DNA of 64,000 bases from the NCBI RefSeq assembly GCF_011751745.2, contig NZ_CP061170.1, forward strand, positions 2,790,001-2,854,000, written 5' to 3'. The stretch is from Paramicrobacterium fandaimingii. Its GTDB lineage: Bacteria > Actinomycetota > Actinomycetes > Actinomycetales > Microbacteriaceae. The notes beneath the pieces are model-generated. The model was given only the letters and a program-made list of their open reading frames with translations, did not search any database and had not been told where the DNA came from. The position numbers and the translations under genes are program-made. Positions 18,152-27,013 of this stretch are shown here, piece by piece. Each line of letters opens with the position of its first letter. Positions within the stretch are counted from its first letter, which is position 1.

Positions 18152-18343
18152 ATGGGGCGTGGCCGTCAAAAGGCAAAGCACACGAAGATCGCACGTGAGC
18201 TCAAGTCGTTCAGCCCAGAAGTGGACTACGACCAGCTCCAGCGTGAGCTCGGTGGCAGCACTCCTGACCCGTATGAAGACGAGGTCTCGAAGTGGTCTGA
18301 GTATGCAGACGACTTCTCGTCAGACCAACAGAAGCGGGCCTGA
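18152..18343 (+). CDS. DUF3073 small conserved protein
   Basis: A 63-aa protein beginning MGRGRQKAKHTKIARELK and ending in an acidic tail. This basic N terminus with an acidic C terminus is characteristic of the actinobacterial DUF3073 family, usually found next to purF-purM, as here, where purF is convergent just downstream. Function is unknown; the charge pattern suggests nucleic acid or ribosome association. The 258 bp upstream (17894-18151) hold its promoter and the Usp promoter, but I could not place the elements with confidence. A hairpin terminator follows. Confidence 0.88.
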   Translation: MGRGRQKAKHTKIARELKSFSPEVDYDQLQRELGGSTPDPYEDEVSKWSEYADDFSSDQQKRA

Positions 18344-18378
18344 CCCGTTACCCGAGTGCTCGTAGCGCCACGAGAGAA

Positions 18379-18406
18379 AGCCGGGCAGGCCAAGCCATGC
18401 CCGGCT
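18379..18406 (+). terminator. Terminator hairpin after DUF3073
   Basis: AGCCGGGCA (18379-18387) pairs perfectly with TGCCCGGCT (18398-18406) around a 10-nt loop, 35 bp past the DUF3073 stop and before the convergent purF end. The T tract is weak (CTGTCGTTTG). Confidence 0.7.
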
Positions 18407-18408
18407 CT

Positions 18409-18444
18409 GTCGTTTGCGCAGATCGCGTCGTTTGCGCAGATCGC
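18409..18444. repeat. Perfect 18-bp tandem duplication
   Basis: The 18-mer GTCGTTTGCGCAGATCGC occurs twice head to tail with no mismatch, immediately after the DUF3073 terminator and 41 bp before the purF stop. It is noncoding. The unit contains a TTTGCGCA core. A recent slippage duplication or a tandem binding site are both possible. Confidence 0.85.
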
Positions 18445-18485
18445 CAGCGCAGATTCTCATCTGCCCGCAGAGGCGACCCGCACTG

Positions 18486-19943
18486 TCACGACAACTGGGT
18501 TCGCTCAATCCACTCGAGATACTCCGGCGTGACGGATCCGGTGACATAGTCGCCGGTGAAGCAGCTCATCTCGAGATCGGTGACGTCCGACCCTTCAATG
18601 ATGGCGTCGCGCATATCGTCGACTTCCTGAAAGATCATGTGGTCGGCGTTGAGCACGGCACCGATCTCTGGGATCTTGCGATTATGCGCAATCAGTTCGG
18701 CACGTGTGGGCATGTTGATTCCGTAGACATGCGGATGCCGCACCGGAGGCGCCGCTGAGGTGAATGTCACCTTGTTCGCACCGGCAGCGCGCGCCATCTC
18801 CACGATCTCTTTCGAGGTGGTTCCCCGAACGATCGAATCATCGACGATCAGAATGTTCTTACCCTTGAACTCGCTGCCCATGGCGTTGAGCTTCTGGCGC
18901 ACGCTCTTCTTGCGCTGCGCCTGCCCCGGCATGATGAAGGTGCGCCCAACGTAGCGATTCTTATAGAAACCCTCGCGGTACTCGATGCCGAGCTTCCGCG
19001 CCACCTGCATTGCCGCGGGTCTCGACGAGTCCGGAATCGGCATCACCACGTCCACGTCGCCGAGAGGCATGTGCGTGGTGATGGTGTCGGCGAGACGATT
19101 GCCGAGCCGCAGCCGGGCGTCATACACCGAGATGCCGTTCATAATCGAATCGGGGCGAGCAAGGTACACGTATTCAAACGAGCACGGAACGAGTCGCGGC
19201 GAACGCGCGCACTGCCGGGAGAACAGCTCACCGTCTGGCGTGATGAAAACCGCTTCGCCCGGTGCAATGTCGCGCACGACGTCGTAGCCAGCAGCCTCGA
19301 GCACGAGCGACTCCGACGCGACGACCCAATCATCGCCGATGATGCCCGCCTGGCGACGCCCGAGCACGAGCGGCCGGATGCCGTAGGGGTCTCTGAAGGC
19401 AAGCAACCCGTGCCCGGCGATCATCGCGATCGCCGCATACGAGCCTTCAACACGTTCGTGCACCTGCGACACGGCGGTGAAGATCTGGTCGGGGTCAAGT
19501 TCCATTCCCGAGATCTGCCCCTGAAGCTCGTTCGCGAGCACGTTGAGCAGCATCTCGGTGTCGCTCGTCGAGTTCACGTGTCGGCGATCCACATGAAAGA
19601 GGTCTTTGGCGAGCTCACGCGTGTTCGTCAGATTGCCGTTGTGCACGAGAATGATGCCATACGGCGCGTTCACGTAGAAAGGCTGGGCCTCCTGCTCGTT
19701 TGCCGCATCGCCCTTTGTGACGTACCGCACGTGACCGAGCCCGACATTGCCAACGAGCGAGCGCATGTCGCGGGTGCGAAAAGCCTCCCGCACCTGACCT
19801 TTGGCCTTCGTCATGTGAAAGGTCGGCCCCTCGGCCGTCGCGATTCCCGTGGAATCTTGGCCGCGGTGCTGCAAAAGCAACAACGCATCGTAAACCTGCT
19901 GGTTGACGGGCTCGTGTGAGACGATTCCGACGATTCCGCACAT
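18486..19943 (-). CDS. purF: Amidophosphoribosyltransferase
   Basis: PurF makes 5-phosphoribosylamine from PRPP and glutamine, the committed step of purine synthesis. The 485-aa product starts MCGIVGI, so Cys2 becomes the N-terminal glutaminase nucleophile without a propeptide. HRGQDSTGI and HVRYVTKGD belong to the Ntn-glutaminase domain, and the PRPP-binding motif ILIVDDSIVRGTTSKEIV lies in the C-terminal transferase domain. It is the last gene of a minus-strand group (SCP2-like, membrane protein, purM, purF), 44 bp after purM. Confidence 0.97.
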   Translation of the reverse strand: MCGIVGIVSHEPVNQQVYDALLLLQHRGQDSTGIATAEGPTFHMTKAKGQVREAFRTRDMRSLVGNVGLGHVRYVTKGDAANEQEAQPFYVNAPYGIILVHNGNLTNTRELAKDLFHVDRRHVNSTSDTEMLLNVLANELQGQISGMELDPDQIFTAVSQVHERVEGSYAAIAMIAGHGLLAFRDPYGIRPLVLGRRQAGIIGDDWVVASESLVLEAAGYDVVRDIAPGEAVFITPDGELFSRQCARSPRLVPCSFEYVYLARPDSIMNGISVYDARLRLGNRLADTITTHMPLGDVDVVMPIPDSSRPAAMQVARKLGIEYREGFYKNRYVGRTFIMPGQAQRKKSVRQKLNAMGSEFKGKNILIVDDSIVRGTTSKEIVEMARAAGANKVTFTSAAPPVRHPHVYGINMPTRAELIAHNRKIPEIGAVLNADHMIFQEVDDMRDAIIEGSDVTDLEMSCFTGDYVTGSVTPEYLEWIERTQLS

Positions 19944-19987
19944 GTCAGTGGGCTCCCGAAGGGTTCAGTTGTTCTGCGGTTGGGCTG

Positions 19988-21088
19988 TCAGCTCGCATGA
20001 GTTCCAACGAGTCGCACGGCACCGCCGTCGACACCCTTGGCACCCTGCTCGAAGCCGGTGAAGTCTCGTGTTCCCGTGTGCACCTCGCCGACCTGCCACG
20101 AGGGGATTCCCGCGGATTCGCAGAGCGAGATGACGGATGCTGCCTGAGCGGCGTCAACGACGGCGAAGAACCCGATTCCGAGGTTCCAGGTGCCTTCGCT
20201 AGCTTCAAGCGGTGTTCCCGCCATGTCGCTGAGCACGCGGAACACGGGGGAAGGCGACCACGTCGAACGGTCAACCTCGACCCACGATCCGGCGGGAAGC
20301 ACGCGTGCGAGGTTGGCGGCGATGCCGCCGCCCGTCACGTGCGACAGCGAGTGGAGTGCTCCCGGTGCGGCAGCCATGACGTCAAGCATTGGCTTGGTGT
20401 ACAGCCGAGTAGGCTCGAGCAGCACTTCGCCGACAACACCGCCGAGTTCGGCTGAAGTGTCGGTGTAGCTGATCTTCTGCTGCGCAAGAATATGTCGCAC
20501 GAGCGAGTATCCGTTTGAATGCAGCCCGCTCGAGGCGAGAGCGATGACGGCGTCGCCGTCTTTCACCAGGTGTGCTCCCAGAACAGCATCCGCTTCGACG
20601 GCCCCCGTCGCTGCTCCAGCGACGTCGTACTCGTCTTCGGCGATGAGCCCGGGGTGCTCGGCGGTCTCCCCTCCGACAAGCGCCGTTCCCGTTGCGGAGC
20701 ACGCCTCGGCGATGCCGCGCACGATATCGGCGATGCGCTCGGGAACCACCTTGCCGCAGGCGATGTAGTCCGTCATGAACAGCGGTGTGGCTCCCACGAC
20801 GACGATGTCGTCGACGACCATTCCGACGAGATCTTGACCGATTGAATCGTGCTTGTCGATTGCCTGGGCAATCGCGACTTTCGTGCCGACGCCGTCGGTC
20901 GATGTTGCGAGAAGGGGCTTGCGGAATCTCGTGAGGTACGAGACGTCGAAGAGCCCGGCGAATCCGCCGAAGCCGCCCTGCACTTGTGGTCCGTGTGTGG
21001 CTGAGACAGCCGATTTCATGAGTTCGACGGCGAGGTCGCCCGCTGCGGTGTCGACTCCTGCTTCGCGATATGTCGCGGAACTGCTCAC
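19988..21088 (-). CDS. purM: Phosphoribosylformylglycinamidine cyclo-ligase (AIR synthetase)
   Basis: PurM closes the imidazole ring to give aminoimidazole ribotide, using ATP. The 366-aa product has the family motifs STDGVGTKVAIA, DDIVVVGATPLFMTDYIACGK, ALVGGETAEHPG and ASSGLHSNGYSLVR. It follows the small membrane-protein gene with a 4-bp overlap and precedes purF, so the three are one transcript. Confidence 0.97.
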   Translation of the reverse strand: MSSSATYREAGVDTAAGDLAVELMKSAVSATHGPQVQGGFGGFAGLFDVSYLTRFRKPLLATSTDGVGTKVAIAQAIDKHDSIGQDLVGMVVDDIVVVGATPLFMTDYIACGKVVPERIADIVRGIAEACSATGTALVGGETAEHPGLIAEDEYDVAGAATGAVEADAVLGAHLVKDGDAVIALASSGLHSNGYSLVRHILAQQKISYTDTSAELGGVVGEVLLEPTRLYTKPMLDVMAAAPGALHSLSHVTGGGIAANLARVLPAGSWVEVDRSTWSPSPVFRVLSDMAGTPLEASEGTWNLGIGFFAVVDAAQAASVISLCESAGIPSWQVGEVHTGTRDFTGFEQGAKGVDGGAVRLVGTHAS

Positions 21089-21615
21089 AGATTGTCCTCG
21101 TGATCGGCTGACGTTGTTGCTGCTGGTGGCGCCTCAGCTTCCGGCTCGCTGACGCGCACGTTAACCTTATCGACTCGCACCGTGTGTGTTTTCTTGCGGG
21201 CTCTCACGTCGAGAATCCAGGCAAGGAGTCCGAAGACCGCGATCCCAATGGGAATGCAGACAAGCAGAAGAAATCCGAACACCGCGCCTGGCGAGAAGTA
21301 CACCTCGCCGCGAGCTGCGTCGATCTCATTCGGCGTGCGCTGAAAGGCGAAGGTGAGAATCATCGCCGCAATCAGTCCGACGATGACGCCGATCAGAATG
21401 AACGTCTGGTACTTCGGTGCTCGACGCACCGCCACCTCATGCGAGGTGGATGTCGCAGCGGGCACTGTTGTGGCGGGCACTGTTGTGGCGGGCACTGTCG
21501 CGGCAGGCTCCGTCGTGGCCGACTCGGCCGCGGTTGGCTCAGCGCCCGCTGCTCGATCGCGCGCGGACGGGTCGGAGACGGGGCGCTCAGACGCGGCGCC
21601 CGGAGTGGTGCTCAT
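21085..21615 (-). CDS. Two-pass membrane protein upstream of purM
   Basis: A 176-aa protein. The first ~80 residues are low-complexity Ala/Thr/Pro/Glu-rich and presumably disordered, including three in-frame copies of a PATTV-like pentapeptide. Two hydrophobic segments follow (FILIGVIVGLIAAMILTFAF and FGFLLLVCIPIGIAVFGLLAW), then a basic, acidic-ended tail. Start at MSTTPGA has GGAAGG upstream. A small membrane protein linked to purM occurs in related actinomycetes; its function is unknown and I do not recognise a named family. Confidence 0.8.
   Translation of the reverse strand: MSTTPGAASERPVSDPSARDRAAGAEPTAAESATTEPAATVPATTVPATTVPAATSTSHEVAVRRAPKYQTFILIGVIVGLIAAMILTFAFQRTPNEIDAARGEVYFSPGAVFGFLLLVCIPIGIAVFGLLAWILDVRARKKTHTVRVDKVNVRVSEPEAEAPPAATTSADHEDNL
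21458..21502 (-). repeat. 15-bp tandem repeat inside the membrane-protein gene
   Basis: Three consecutive 15-bp units (GCGGGCACTGTTGTG twice, then a variant with two changes) encode repeated PATTV-type pentapeptides in the disordered N-terminal part of the purM-linked membrane protein. Unit length preserves the frame. Confidence 0.8.
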
Positions 21616-21692
21616 GCCTTCCATTGTCGCGCATGAAGCTGTGTGCGTTTCACACGGCGGCTGCGGCGGTGGGCGCCGGGCGGCGGCAGCTG

Positions 21693-22064
21693 TCAGGCGC
21701 GCAGTCTGAGAATGGGCAGCCGACCCGTGAGGTCGGCCCGGCTTCCGGATGCCGTCACAGACGCCGTCTCGACAGCATCCACCCACGCCACCGTGCCCGT
21801 TGCCAGCGCCAGCCAGGTCTCAGCGTCGGTCTCGATGACGTTGGGAGGTGTGCCGCGCGTGTGCTTCGGCCCTTCAATGCACTGGGTGGCGCCGAACGGC
21901 GGAACCCGAAGCTCCACTGTGTTGCCGGGGAATCGCTCGGCAAGCAGCTGAAGTGTGAACCGTACGGCCGTCGCCACGTCGTCTCGCACGGCGGCTTCTC
22001 GCACGGCTCGGTCGACCGCAGGAATTCCAATGTCATCGGTGATGCGCGCACGAGCCATGCCCAT
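21693..22064 (-). CDS. SCP2-like sterol carrier family protein
   Basis: A 123-aa protein resembling the small actinobacterial sterol-carrier-family proteins found beside purine genes: AVRFTLQLLAERFPGNTVELRVPPFGATQC, a GTPPNVIETDAETWLALATG block typical of the SCP2 fold, and a beta-rich C terminus. These proteins lack an enzymatic motif and may bind a hydrophobic ligand. The start is ambiguous between codons at 22064 and 22058 and no clear ribosome site is visible. It diverges from purD with 12 bp between start codons and heads the minus-strand purM-purF group. Confidence 0.75.
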   Translation of the reverse strand: MGMARARITDDIGIPAVDRAVREAAVRDDVATAVRFTLQLLAERFPGNTVELRVPPFGATQCIEGPKHTRGTPPNVIETDAETWLALATGTVAWVDAVETASVTASGSRADLTGRLPILRLRA

Positions 22065-22076
22065 AGGCTAGTACTC

Positions 22077-23366
22077 GTGAAGATTCTTGTGCTGGGGTCT
22101 GGCGCCCGGGAACACGCCATCATCCTCTCTCTTCGTGCCGAGACGGACAGTCACGACATCACAGCGGCGCCAGGCAATGCCGGCATTGCCCGCGACGTGA
22201 CGTGCGCGACGTTCGACATCACCGACCCCGTCATCGTGGCAAACGTCGCCATCGAGATGGCGGCGGACCTCGTGGTGATCGGCCCAGAGGCCCCCCTCGT
22301 CGCTGGCGTTGCAGACGAGCTGCGCGAGCAGGGCATCCCCGTTTTCGGGCCGGGCAAAGCCGCCGCTCAGCTCGAGGGGTCGAAGACCTTTGCAAAGCGC
22401 GTGATGGATGCCGCTGGCGTGCCCTCCGGCCGCGCGACCCGAGCGACATCCCTCGCCGAGGTCGAATCCGCTCTCGACGCTTTCGGGTCGCCGTATGTCG
22501 TGAAGGCGGATGGCCTCGCTGCGGGAAAGGGTGTGCTCGTCACCCACGATCGAGATGCCGCCCGCGACCACGCACGCGCATATCTTCCCCATGGCAGCAT
22601 CCTCGTTGAAGAGTTTCTTGAGGGGCAGGAAGTCTCACTGTTTCTGCTGAGCGACGGCCACCGTGTTCTGCCGCTCTCCCCCGCCCAGGATTACAAGCGA
22701 CTTGGCGACGGCGACGCCGGGCCGAACACCGGCGGCATGGGCGCGTATTCGCCCCTGCCGTGGCTCGATGAGACGTTCGGAAGCGAGGAGGCCTTCGTTG
22801 ACGAGGTGATTCGCACGGTGGCGCAGCCGGTCATCACTCAGCTTGCCGAAGATCAGACGCCGTTCATCGGTCTGCTCTACGCCGGGCTCATCTTGACGAG
22901 CAAGCGGGACAACGCCGACGACAGCGGCATTCGCGTCATCGAGTTCAATGCCCGGTTCGGCGACCCCGAGACGCAGGTTGTTCTTCCGAGGCTCGCGACA
23001 CCGCTCTCGCAGTTGCTCCTCGCCGCAGCGACCGGCACACTCGATGATTCCGACAGGCCGGAGTTCAGCATGACAACGGCCGTGACCGTCGTTCTCGCGA
23101 GTGAGAACTACCCGGCGAAGCCCATAACGGGTCGGCAGATCACGGGTCTCGATGCGGCCGAAGCGATCGAGGGTGTGCACATTGCCCACGCAGCGACAAC
23201 GGACGCGGGCGGACGCCTGACGGCATCCGGAGGCCGGGTGCTGAACGTGGTCGCGCTGGGCACCACGTTCAGCGAGGCACGCGAACGGGCATATGACGCA
23301 ATCGGGCTGATCGAACTCGAGGGCGCGCAGTACCGATCAGACATCGCACGGTGCGTCGCCGACTAG
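22077..23366 (+). CDS. purD: Phosphoribosylamine-glycine ligase (GAR synthetase)
   Basis: PurD joins glycine to 5-phosphoribosylamine using ATP. The 429-aa ATP-grasp protein begins [15 protein letters not shown] (GTG start) and contains [15 protein letters not shown] (ATP loop), [10 protein letters not shown] and the metal-binding [14 protein letters not shown]. It is divergent from the SCP2-like gene with almost no intergenic space, so its promoter must overlap the beginning of that gene. It is convergent with the LapA-like gene. Confidence 0.97.
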   Translation: MKILVLGSGAREHAIILSLRAETDSHDITAAPGNAGIARDVTCATFDITDPVIVANVAIEMAADLVVIGPEAPLVAGVADELREQGIPVFGPGKAAAQLEGSKTFAKRVMDAAGVPSGRATRATSLAEVESALDAFGSPYVVKADGLAAGKGVLVTHDRDAARDHARAYLPHGSILVEEFLEGQEVSLFLLSDGHRVLPLSPAQDYKRLGDGDAGPNTGGMGAYSPLPWLDETFGSEEAFVDEVIRTVAQPVITQLAEDQTPFIGLLYAGLILTSKRDNADDSGIRVIEFNARFGDPETQVVLPRLATPLSQLLLAAATGTLDDSDRPEFSMTTAVTVVLASENYPAKPITGRQITGLDAAEAIEGVHIAHAATTDAGGRLTASGGRVLNVVALGTTFSEARERAYDAIGLIELEGAQYRSDIARCVAD

Positions 23367-23380
23367 CGTTCGCGCTTCGG

Positions 23381-23629
23381 CTACCGCGCTGAACGCCGGC
23401 GCTTGTCACGCCGCCCGCGAAAGAGATATCCGGCGGCGAACGACAGAACGAGAACGATCCCGATGGCGAGCCAGAGCGGCCAACGCACCGTCATCCACAG
23501 AATCGTCAGATTCGCATCGTGCGAGTTCTGCGCCATGAACACAATGACGAGCACCACGAGCACAAGCGCTATCCAGTTGGTGCTTGAAAGCAATCGTTTG
23601 AAACCACCTGCGTTGTTGCTGTCGCTCAT
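23381..23629 (-). CDS. LapA/DUF1049-like small membrane protein
   Basis: An 82-aa protein with two hydrophobic helices (NWIALVLVVLVIVFMAQNS and WPLWLAIGIVLVLSFAAGYL) and a very basic tail (FRGRRDKRRRSAR). The VFMAQN-x-LTILW pattern between helices is typical of the LapA domain family. Function in Gram-positive bacteria is unknown. Start at MSDSNNAGG. It lies between the purD end and the DHA2 transporter end, 56 bp upstream of the latter's stop codon. Confidence 0.8.
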   Translation of the reverse strand: MSDSNNAGGFKRLLSSTNWIALVLVVLVIVFMAQNSHDANLTILWMTVRWPLWLAIGIVLVLSFAAGYLFRGRRDKRRRSAR

Positions 23630-23685
23630 CGCGAGTGCTCCTGTCCCTGACCGTGCTCTGACGCTATCCAGCCACGGGGCGACGG

Positions 23686-25164
23686 TCAAGAGCTCTGCGC
23701 GCTCCACTCGGCGGCAATCGGCTTCGGCTTTGCAAAGAAGAGCGTCGCGATAGCTCCGACAACGGCAAGTGCGGCGGGAAGCAGCAGAGCCTGCCCCATT
23801 GCTGCACTGAATCCCGCATGGAGAAACTCCGGAAGCACTCCAGAGAGGGCGGCAGCGTCCGGGCCCGCTGCGTGCCCGCCCGCAGGCAGCTCCACTGCGA
23901 GGCGCGCCTGCATCAGCATTGAGATTGACGCGCTCCCCAGCACCGCGCCCACCTGCCGAGTCGTGTTGTAGACGCCAGAGCCGGCACCAGCGAGCGCGGG
24001 AGGAAGATTGCGCGTTGTCATTGTCGCGAGCGGCCCCCACATGGCAGAATTCGCCAGCCCCATCACCGCGCTCGGCAGCAGCAGAATCCAGATCGGCTGG
24101 TCTGGAGTGAGAACGGCGGCGTACCACGCCAAGGAAACCGCGCAGCAGGCCATGCCCGCCGTTGCGACGAGCCGCGGGTTGATGTGGTCGATGAGACGGC
24201 CGACGAAGGGTGCGAGCACGCCGGAGATCACGGCCATCGGCACAAGCATGAGGGCTGACTCCGTTGGGGTGAGCCCTCGCACCATCTGCAGATAGAAGAT
24301 GAGCGGCAGCGACATACTGATGATCGCAAAGCCGACGGTGGTGATCACGGTGTTGCCGAGCGAGAAATTGCGATCGCGGAACAGCCGAAGGGGAACAAGC
24401 GGTTCGCTGCGCGTAAAGCGCTGCCACACGACGAACGCGGCGAGGATGACGACACCAGAGATGATGAGCGACCACACGGAGATCGGTCCCCAGATCTGAC
24501 CCCAGTCGTAGCTTTGGCCCTCTTGAATTCCGAAGACGAGAAGAAACATGCCGACGGCGCTGAGGATGACGCCGACGATGTCAAAGCGATGCCGGTGCGT
24601 CGTCAGCGCTGGAACGTAGCGCACGGCGGCGACGAAGGCGATGATGCCCACGGGGACGTTGATGAAGAAGATCCATTCCCAGCCGAACCCGTCGACGAGA
24701 ACGCCACCGAGAATCGGTCCGACAAGCGAGGCGACTCCCGCTGTTGCTCCCCACAGACCCATGGCGGCTCCGCGCTTATCGGGTGCGAAGATGCGTGTGA
24801 TGACGGCCATCGTCTGCGGCGTCATCATTGATGCCCCGAAGCCCTGCACGACGCGTGCGACGATGAGCATGGTGATGTCGCTGGAGAGACCGCACGCGGC
24901 TGACGCGACCGTGAATAGGGCGAGACCGATGAGGTAGAGCTTCTTTGGTCCGAAGCGGTCGCCGAGGCGGCCCGTGATGAGCAGCGGAACAGCATACGCG
25001 AGCAAGTAGGCGCTCGTCACCCAGAGCACGCTCTCGATCGTGGTGTCGAGACCCGTGATGATCGCGGGGTTGGCAACGGACACGATCGTCGTGTCGACGA
25101 GGATCATGAAGAAGCCGATGACGAGTGCCCAGAGTGCTGGCCATGGGCGGAGGGTGCGATCCAT
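23686..25164 (-). CDS. DHA2-family (EmrB/QacA-like) multidrug MFS transporter
   Basis: A 492-aa proton antiporter with 14 expected helices. Visible motifs are the first-helix segment FFMILVDTTIVSVANPAI (DHA2 motif LDxTIVNVALP-like), GRLGDRFGPKKLYLIG (motif A) and ARVVQGFGASMMTPQTMAVI (motif C region). Start at MDRTLRPW with AGGAAC upstream. The 232 bp between it and the DUF222 gene contain no credible coding region or clear dyad. It probably exports drugs or toxic metabolites; no regulator gene is adjacent. Confidence 0.9.
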   Translation of the reverse strand: MDRTLRPWPALWALVIGFFMILVDTTIVSVANPAIITGLDTTIESVLWVTSAYLLAYAVPLLITGRLGDRFGPKKLYLIGLALFTVASAACGLSSDITMLIVARVVQGFGASMMTPQTMAVITRIFAPDKRGAAMGLWGATAGVASLVGPILGGVLVDGFGWEWIFFINVPVGIIAFVAAVRYVPALTTHRHRFDIVGVILSAVGMFLLVFGIQEGQSYDWGQIWGPISVWSLIISGVVILAAFVVWQRFTRSEPLVPLRLFRDRNFSLGNTVITTVGFAIISMSLPLIFYLQMVRGLTPTESALMLVPMAVISGVLAPFVGRLIDHINPRLVATAGMACCAVSLAWYAAVLTPDQPIWILLLPSAVMGLANSAMWGPLATMTTRNLPPALAGAGSGVYNTTRQVGAVLGSASISMLMQARLAVELPAGGHAAGPDAAALSGVLPEFLHAGFSAAMGQALLLPAALAVVGAIATLFFAKPKPIAAEWSAQSS

Positions 25165-25396
25165 GAGTGTTCCTGCCTCGATCTTTCTGTGCGGAGGAAC
25201 GCCGTCATTCACCGCATGTACATCCAGGAGACTACTCCTTGGAACCGACATGGAAGCATCCAGCAGGGACGCAGATCCGGCATCTGGACAGCGCTCAGCA
25301 CTGGGGGAGCCCTCCGCGACTGAACAGGAGAAAGCATCCGGTCAACCCTCGGCTGGTCAGCAGCCACGACTCCGTGTAGCGAAACTCATCGCCACA

Positions 25397-26851
25397 TCAG
25401 AATGGTGGTGTGTTGGGAAGCTCCATTCGCTCGTTGTTGTTCGCCGCGTCGGCCTGGGCAAATTGGACATTTGACGTTCGGGGCACCCGGTAGGTCTTCC
25501 CGAGTGGTGAGACCCATTCGATTTCATTATCGTCGGTGACGGTAACGTCCCATTGGGTGTGGTGTCGGATCATGTGGTGTTGTTCGCATGCTGCTTGGAG
25601 ATTGCTGAGGCTGGTTTCGCCGCCGCGCTGCCATTCTTTCCGATGATCGAGGTCACAGGTGGTGGCAGGTCTGTCGCAGCCGATGCCGATGCAGGTTTCG
25701 TCCCGTAACTGCACGGCCCGTTTCAGATCCGCCGGGACAGCGTAGCTGTGCCGGCCGACGGAGAGCACAGCCCCGGTCTCCGGGTGCGTCAGCAGCCGGG
25801 TGAAACTCGGCGCCTGCGCCGCCAACTCGCGTGCCATTTCCGGTGCGATGGGCCCGTACCCGTCCAAATGCGCGGGCTCCTCGGAGTGTCCGAGCAGTGT
25901 CATGACGGGGACGGTGACATACACGGTGGGTCGGATGCTGCCGAGCCGGTCAGCGCCGACACCAGATGCGCCGACACCGGGCTTGTCACCGGAATCGGCG
26001 GTGAACCCGATCATGAGTGCATCGATGATGGCGTCGGTCTCGATCTGCGCCACCGTGCGCTCATCCCCGGCAGCCTTCAACGCCCGCGCTGTCAGACGGG
26101 CAGCATTGCGCAGGCTCTGCACCACCTCGATCGGAGCACTCACACTGAGCACCCCCATACCGTCCTGGGTGCCGTAACACTCCACACGACGGTTCGTGAC
26201 CGCCTCGGTGCGCCGTTCACTGATCGAGTCGGGAAACAACCCCTCCCGGATCTTCACTACAGCCCGAGAGAACTGCGTCGGCGACTGCTGGATGGCTTTC
26301 GGCAACGCTTTCGCCTCAAACGCCGCGACCTCGTCGGCGCTCAAGCCGACAGACTGGCGGATCATCGCATCAGCATGCTGCCGGGTGACCTCGCCGGCAT
26401 CTAACGCGTCGAGTGTTGCCGGGAGCGTCTCGCACAGCGTCTCAGCATCGTTGATGAGTCCGGCAGCCTGGCTCTTCGTGATACCGAGTGCAGCACCGAT
26501 CTCCTGCGCCAATGACGAACGAACCCACCCCTGCGACTCGCCCGTCAGATCGGCACGGACGAGCCCGTGAGCGTTCGGGATGAACACCCCCGGGTGCTCA
26601 AGGGCATCCTGCAACATCGCATACATGCCACGCAACCGGGACGCCTCCGCCGCCGCAATCAGCTGCGAATCATCAACAACACCGCCCAAACGAAAACGCA
26701 AAGCACCAACGACAGCATCGTCGCCAACATCGCCTTCGCGAGACTTCGGAGAGTCCGCTGGCGGCGTCGGTGGCGGCTGATGGGATCTCTCATGGTCCTC
26801 CGAAGGCACCCACTCCTCGGGCCCATCCGGAGGTTCTCTGTAATCATCCAT
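25397..26851 (-). CDS. DUF222/13E12-family protein with HNH endonuclease domain
   Basis: A 484-aa protein of the actinobacterial DUF222-HNH type. After a proline-rich N terminus (~45 residues), DUF222 occupies roughly residues 50-340. The HNH motif follows at about residues 395-435: CIGIGCDRPATTCDLDHRKEW, then ETSLSNLQAACEQHHMIRH, with the DH-x-N-x-H catalytic set and cysteine pairs for Zn. DUF222-HNH genes are multi-copy in many actinobacteria and their biological role is not settled. The gene has an SOS-like box 67 bp upstream of its start, shares an AT-rich intergenic region with purC, and is poorer in GGATGC hexamers than its neighbours. Confidence 0.88.
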   Translation of the reverse strand: MDDYREPPDGPEEWVPSEDHERSHQPPPTPPADSPKSREGDVGDDAVVGALRFRLGGVVDDSQLIAAAEASRLRGMYAMLQDALEHPGVFIPNAHGLVRADLTGESQGWVRSSLAQEIGAALGITKSQAAGLINDAETLCETLPATLDALDAGEVTRQHADAMIRQSVGLSADEVAAFEAKALPKAIQQSPTQFSRAVVKIREGLFPDSISERRTEAVTNRRVECYGTQDGMGVLSVSAPIEVVQSLRNAARLTARALKAAGDERTVAQIETDAIIDALMIGFTADSGDKPGVGASGVGADRLGSIRPTVYVTVPVMTLLGHSEEPAHLDGYGPIAPEMARELAAQAPSFTRLLTHPETGAVLSVGRHSYAVPADLKRAVQLRDETCIGIGCDRPATTCDLDHRKEWQRGGETSLSNLQAACEQHHMIRHHTQWDVTVTDDNEIEWVSPLGKTYRVPRTSNVQFAQADAANNNERMELPNTPPF

Positions 26852-26917
26852 GCACCAATTTTGCCATCATGCACAGACACAGATTCGAATAACCTGCCAT
26901 CTGTGGATAACTTAGAT

Positions 26918-26933
26918 TCGAAGTTATATTCGA
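26918..26933. promoter_or_regulatory. SOS-box-like dyad upstream of the DUF222-HNH gene
   Basis: TCGAAG-TTAT-ATTCGA resembles the actinobacterial LexA box TCGAAC-N4-GTTCGA, with 10 of the 12 arm positions matching and correct spacing. A further TTCGAA lies at 26884-26889. It is placed for control of the DUF222-HNH gene (67 bp upstream) and is 81 bp from the purC start. Confidence 0.6.
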
Positions 26934-27013
26934 CCTTGTTCTGTGGAGAACAGGCACGACGAGCACAGCATCCACGAAAATAATCGCCCGTTACAGAAAG
27001 GCCCGATAATGGA

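Noticed and set aside
24578-24588. TGTCAAAG-like words at about 24580 and 32098
   Set aside because: They match the core of the DUF559-flanking repeat but lie inside coding DNA, lack the GTTCA start and the TGG-GG end, and are expected by chance.
25165-25396. Small gene in the gap between the DUF222-HNH and DHA2 genes
   Set aside because: Short open frames there have no ribosome site, no motif and no composition bias, so the 232-bp gap is left as noncoding.
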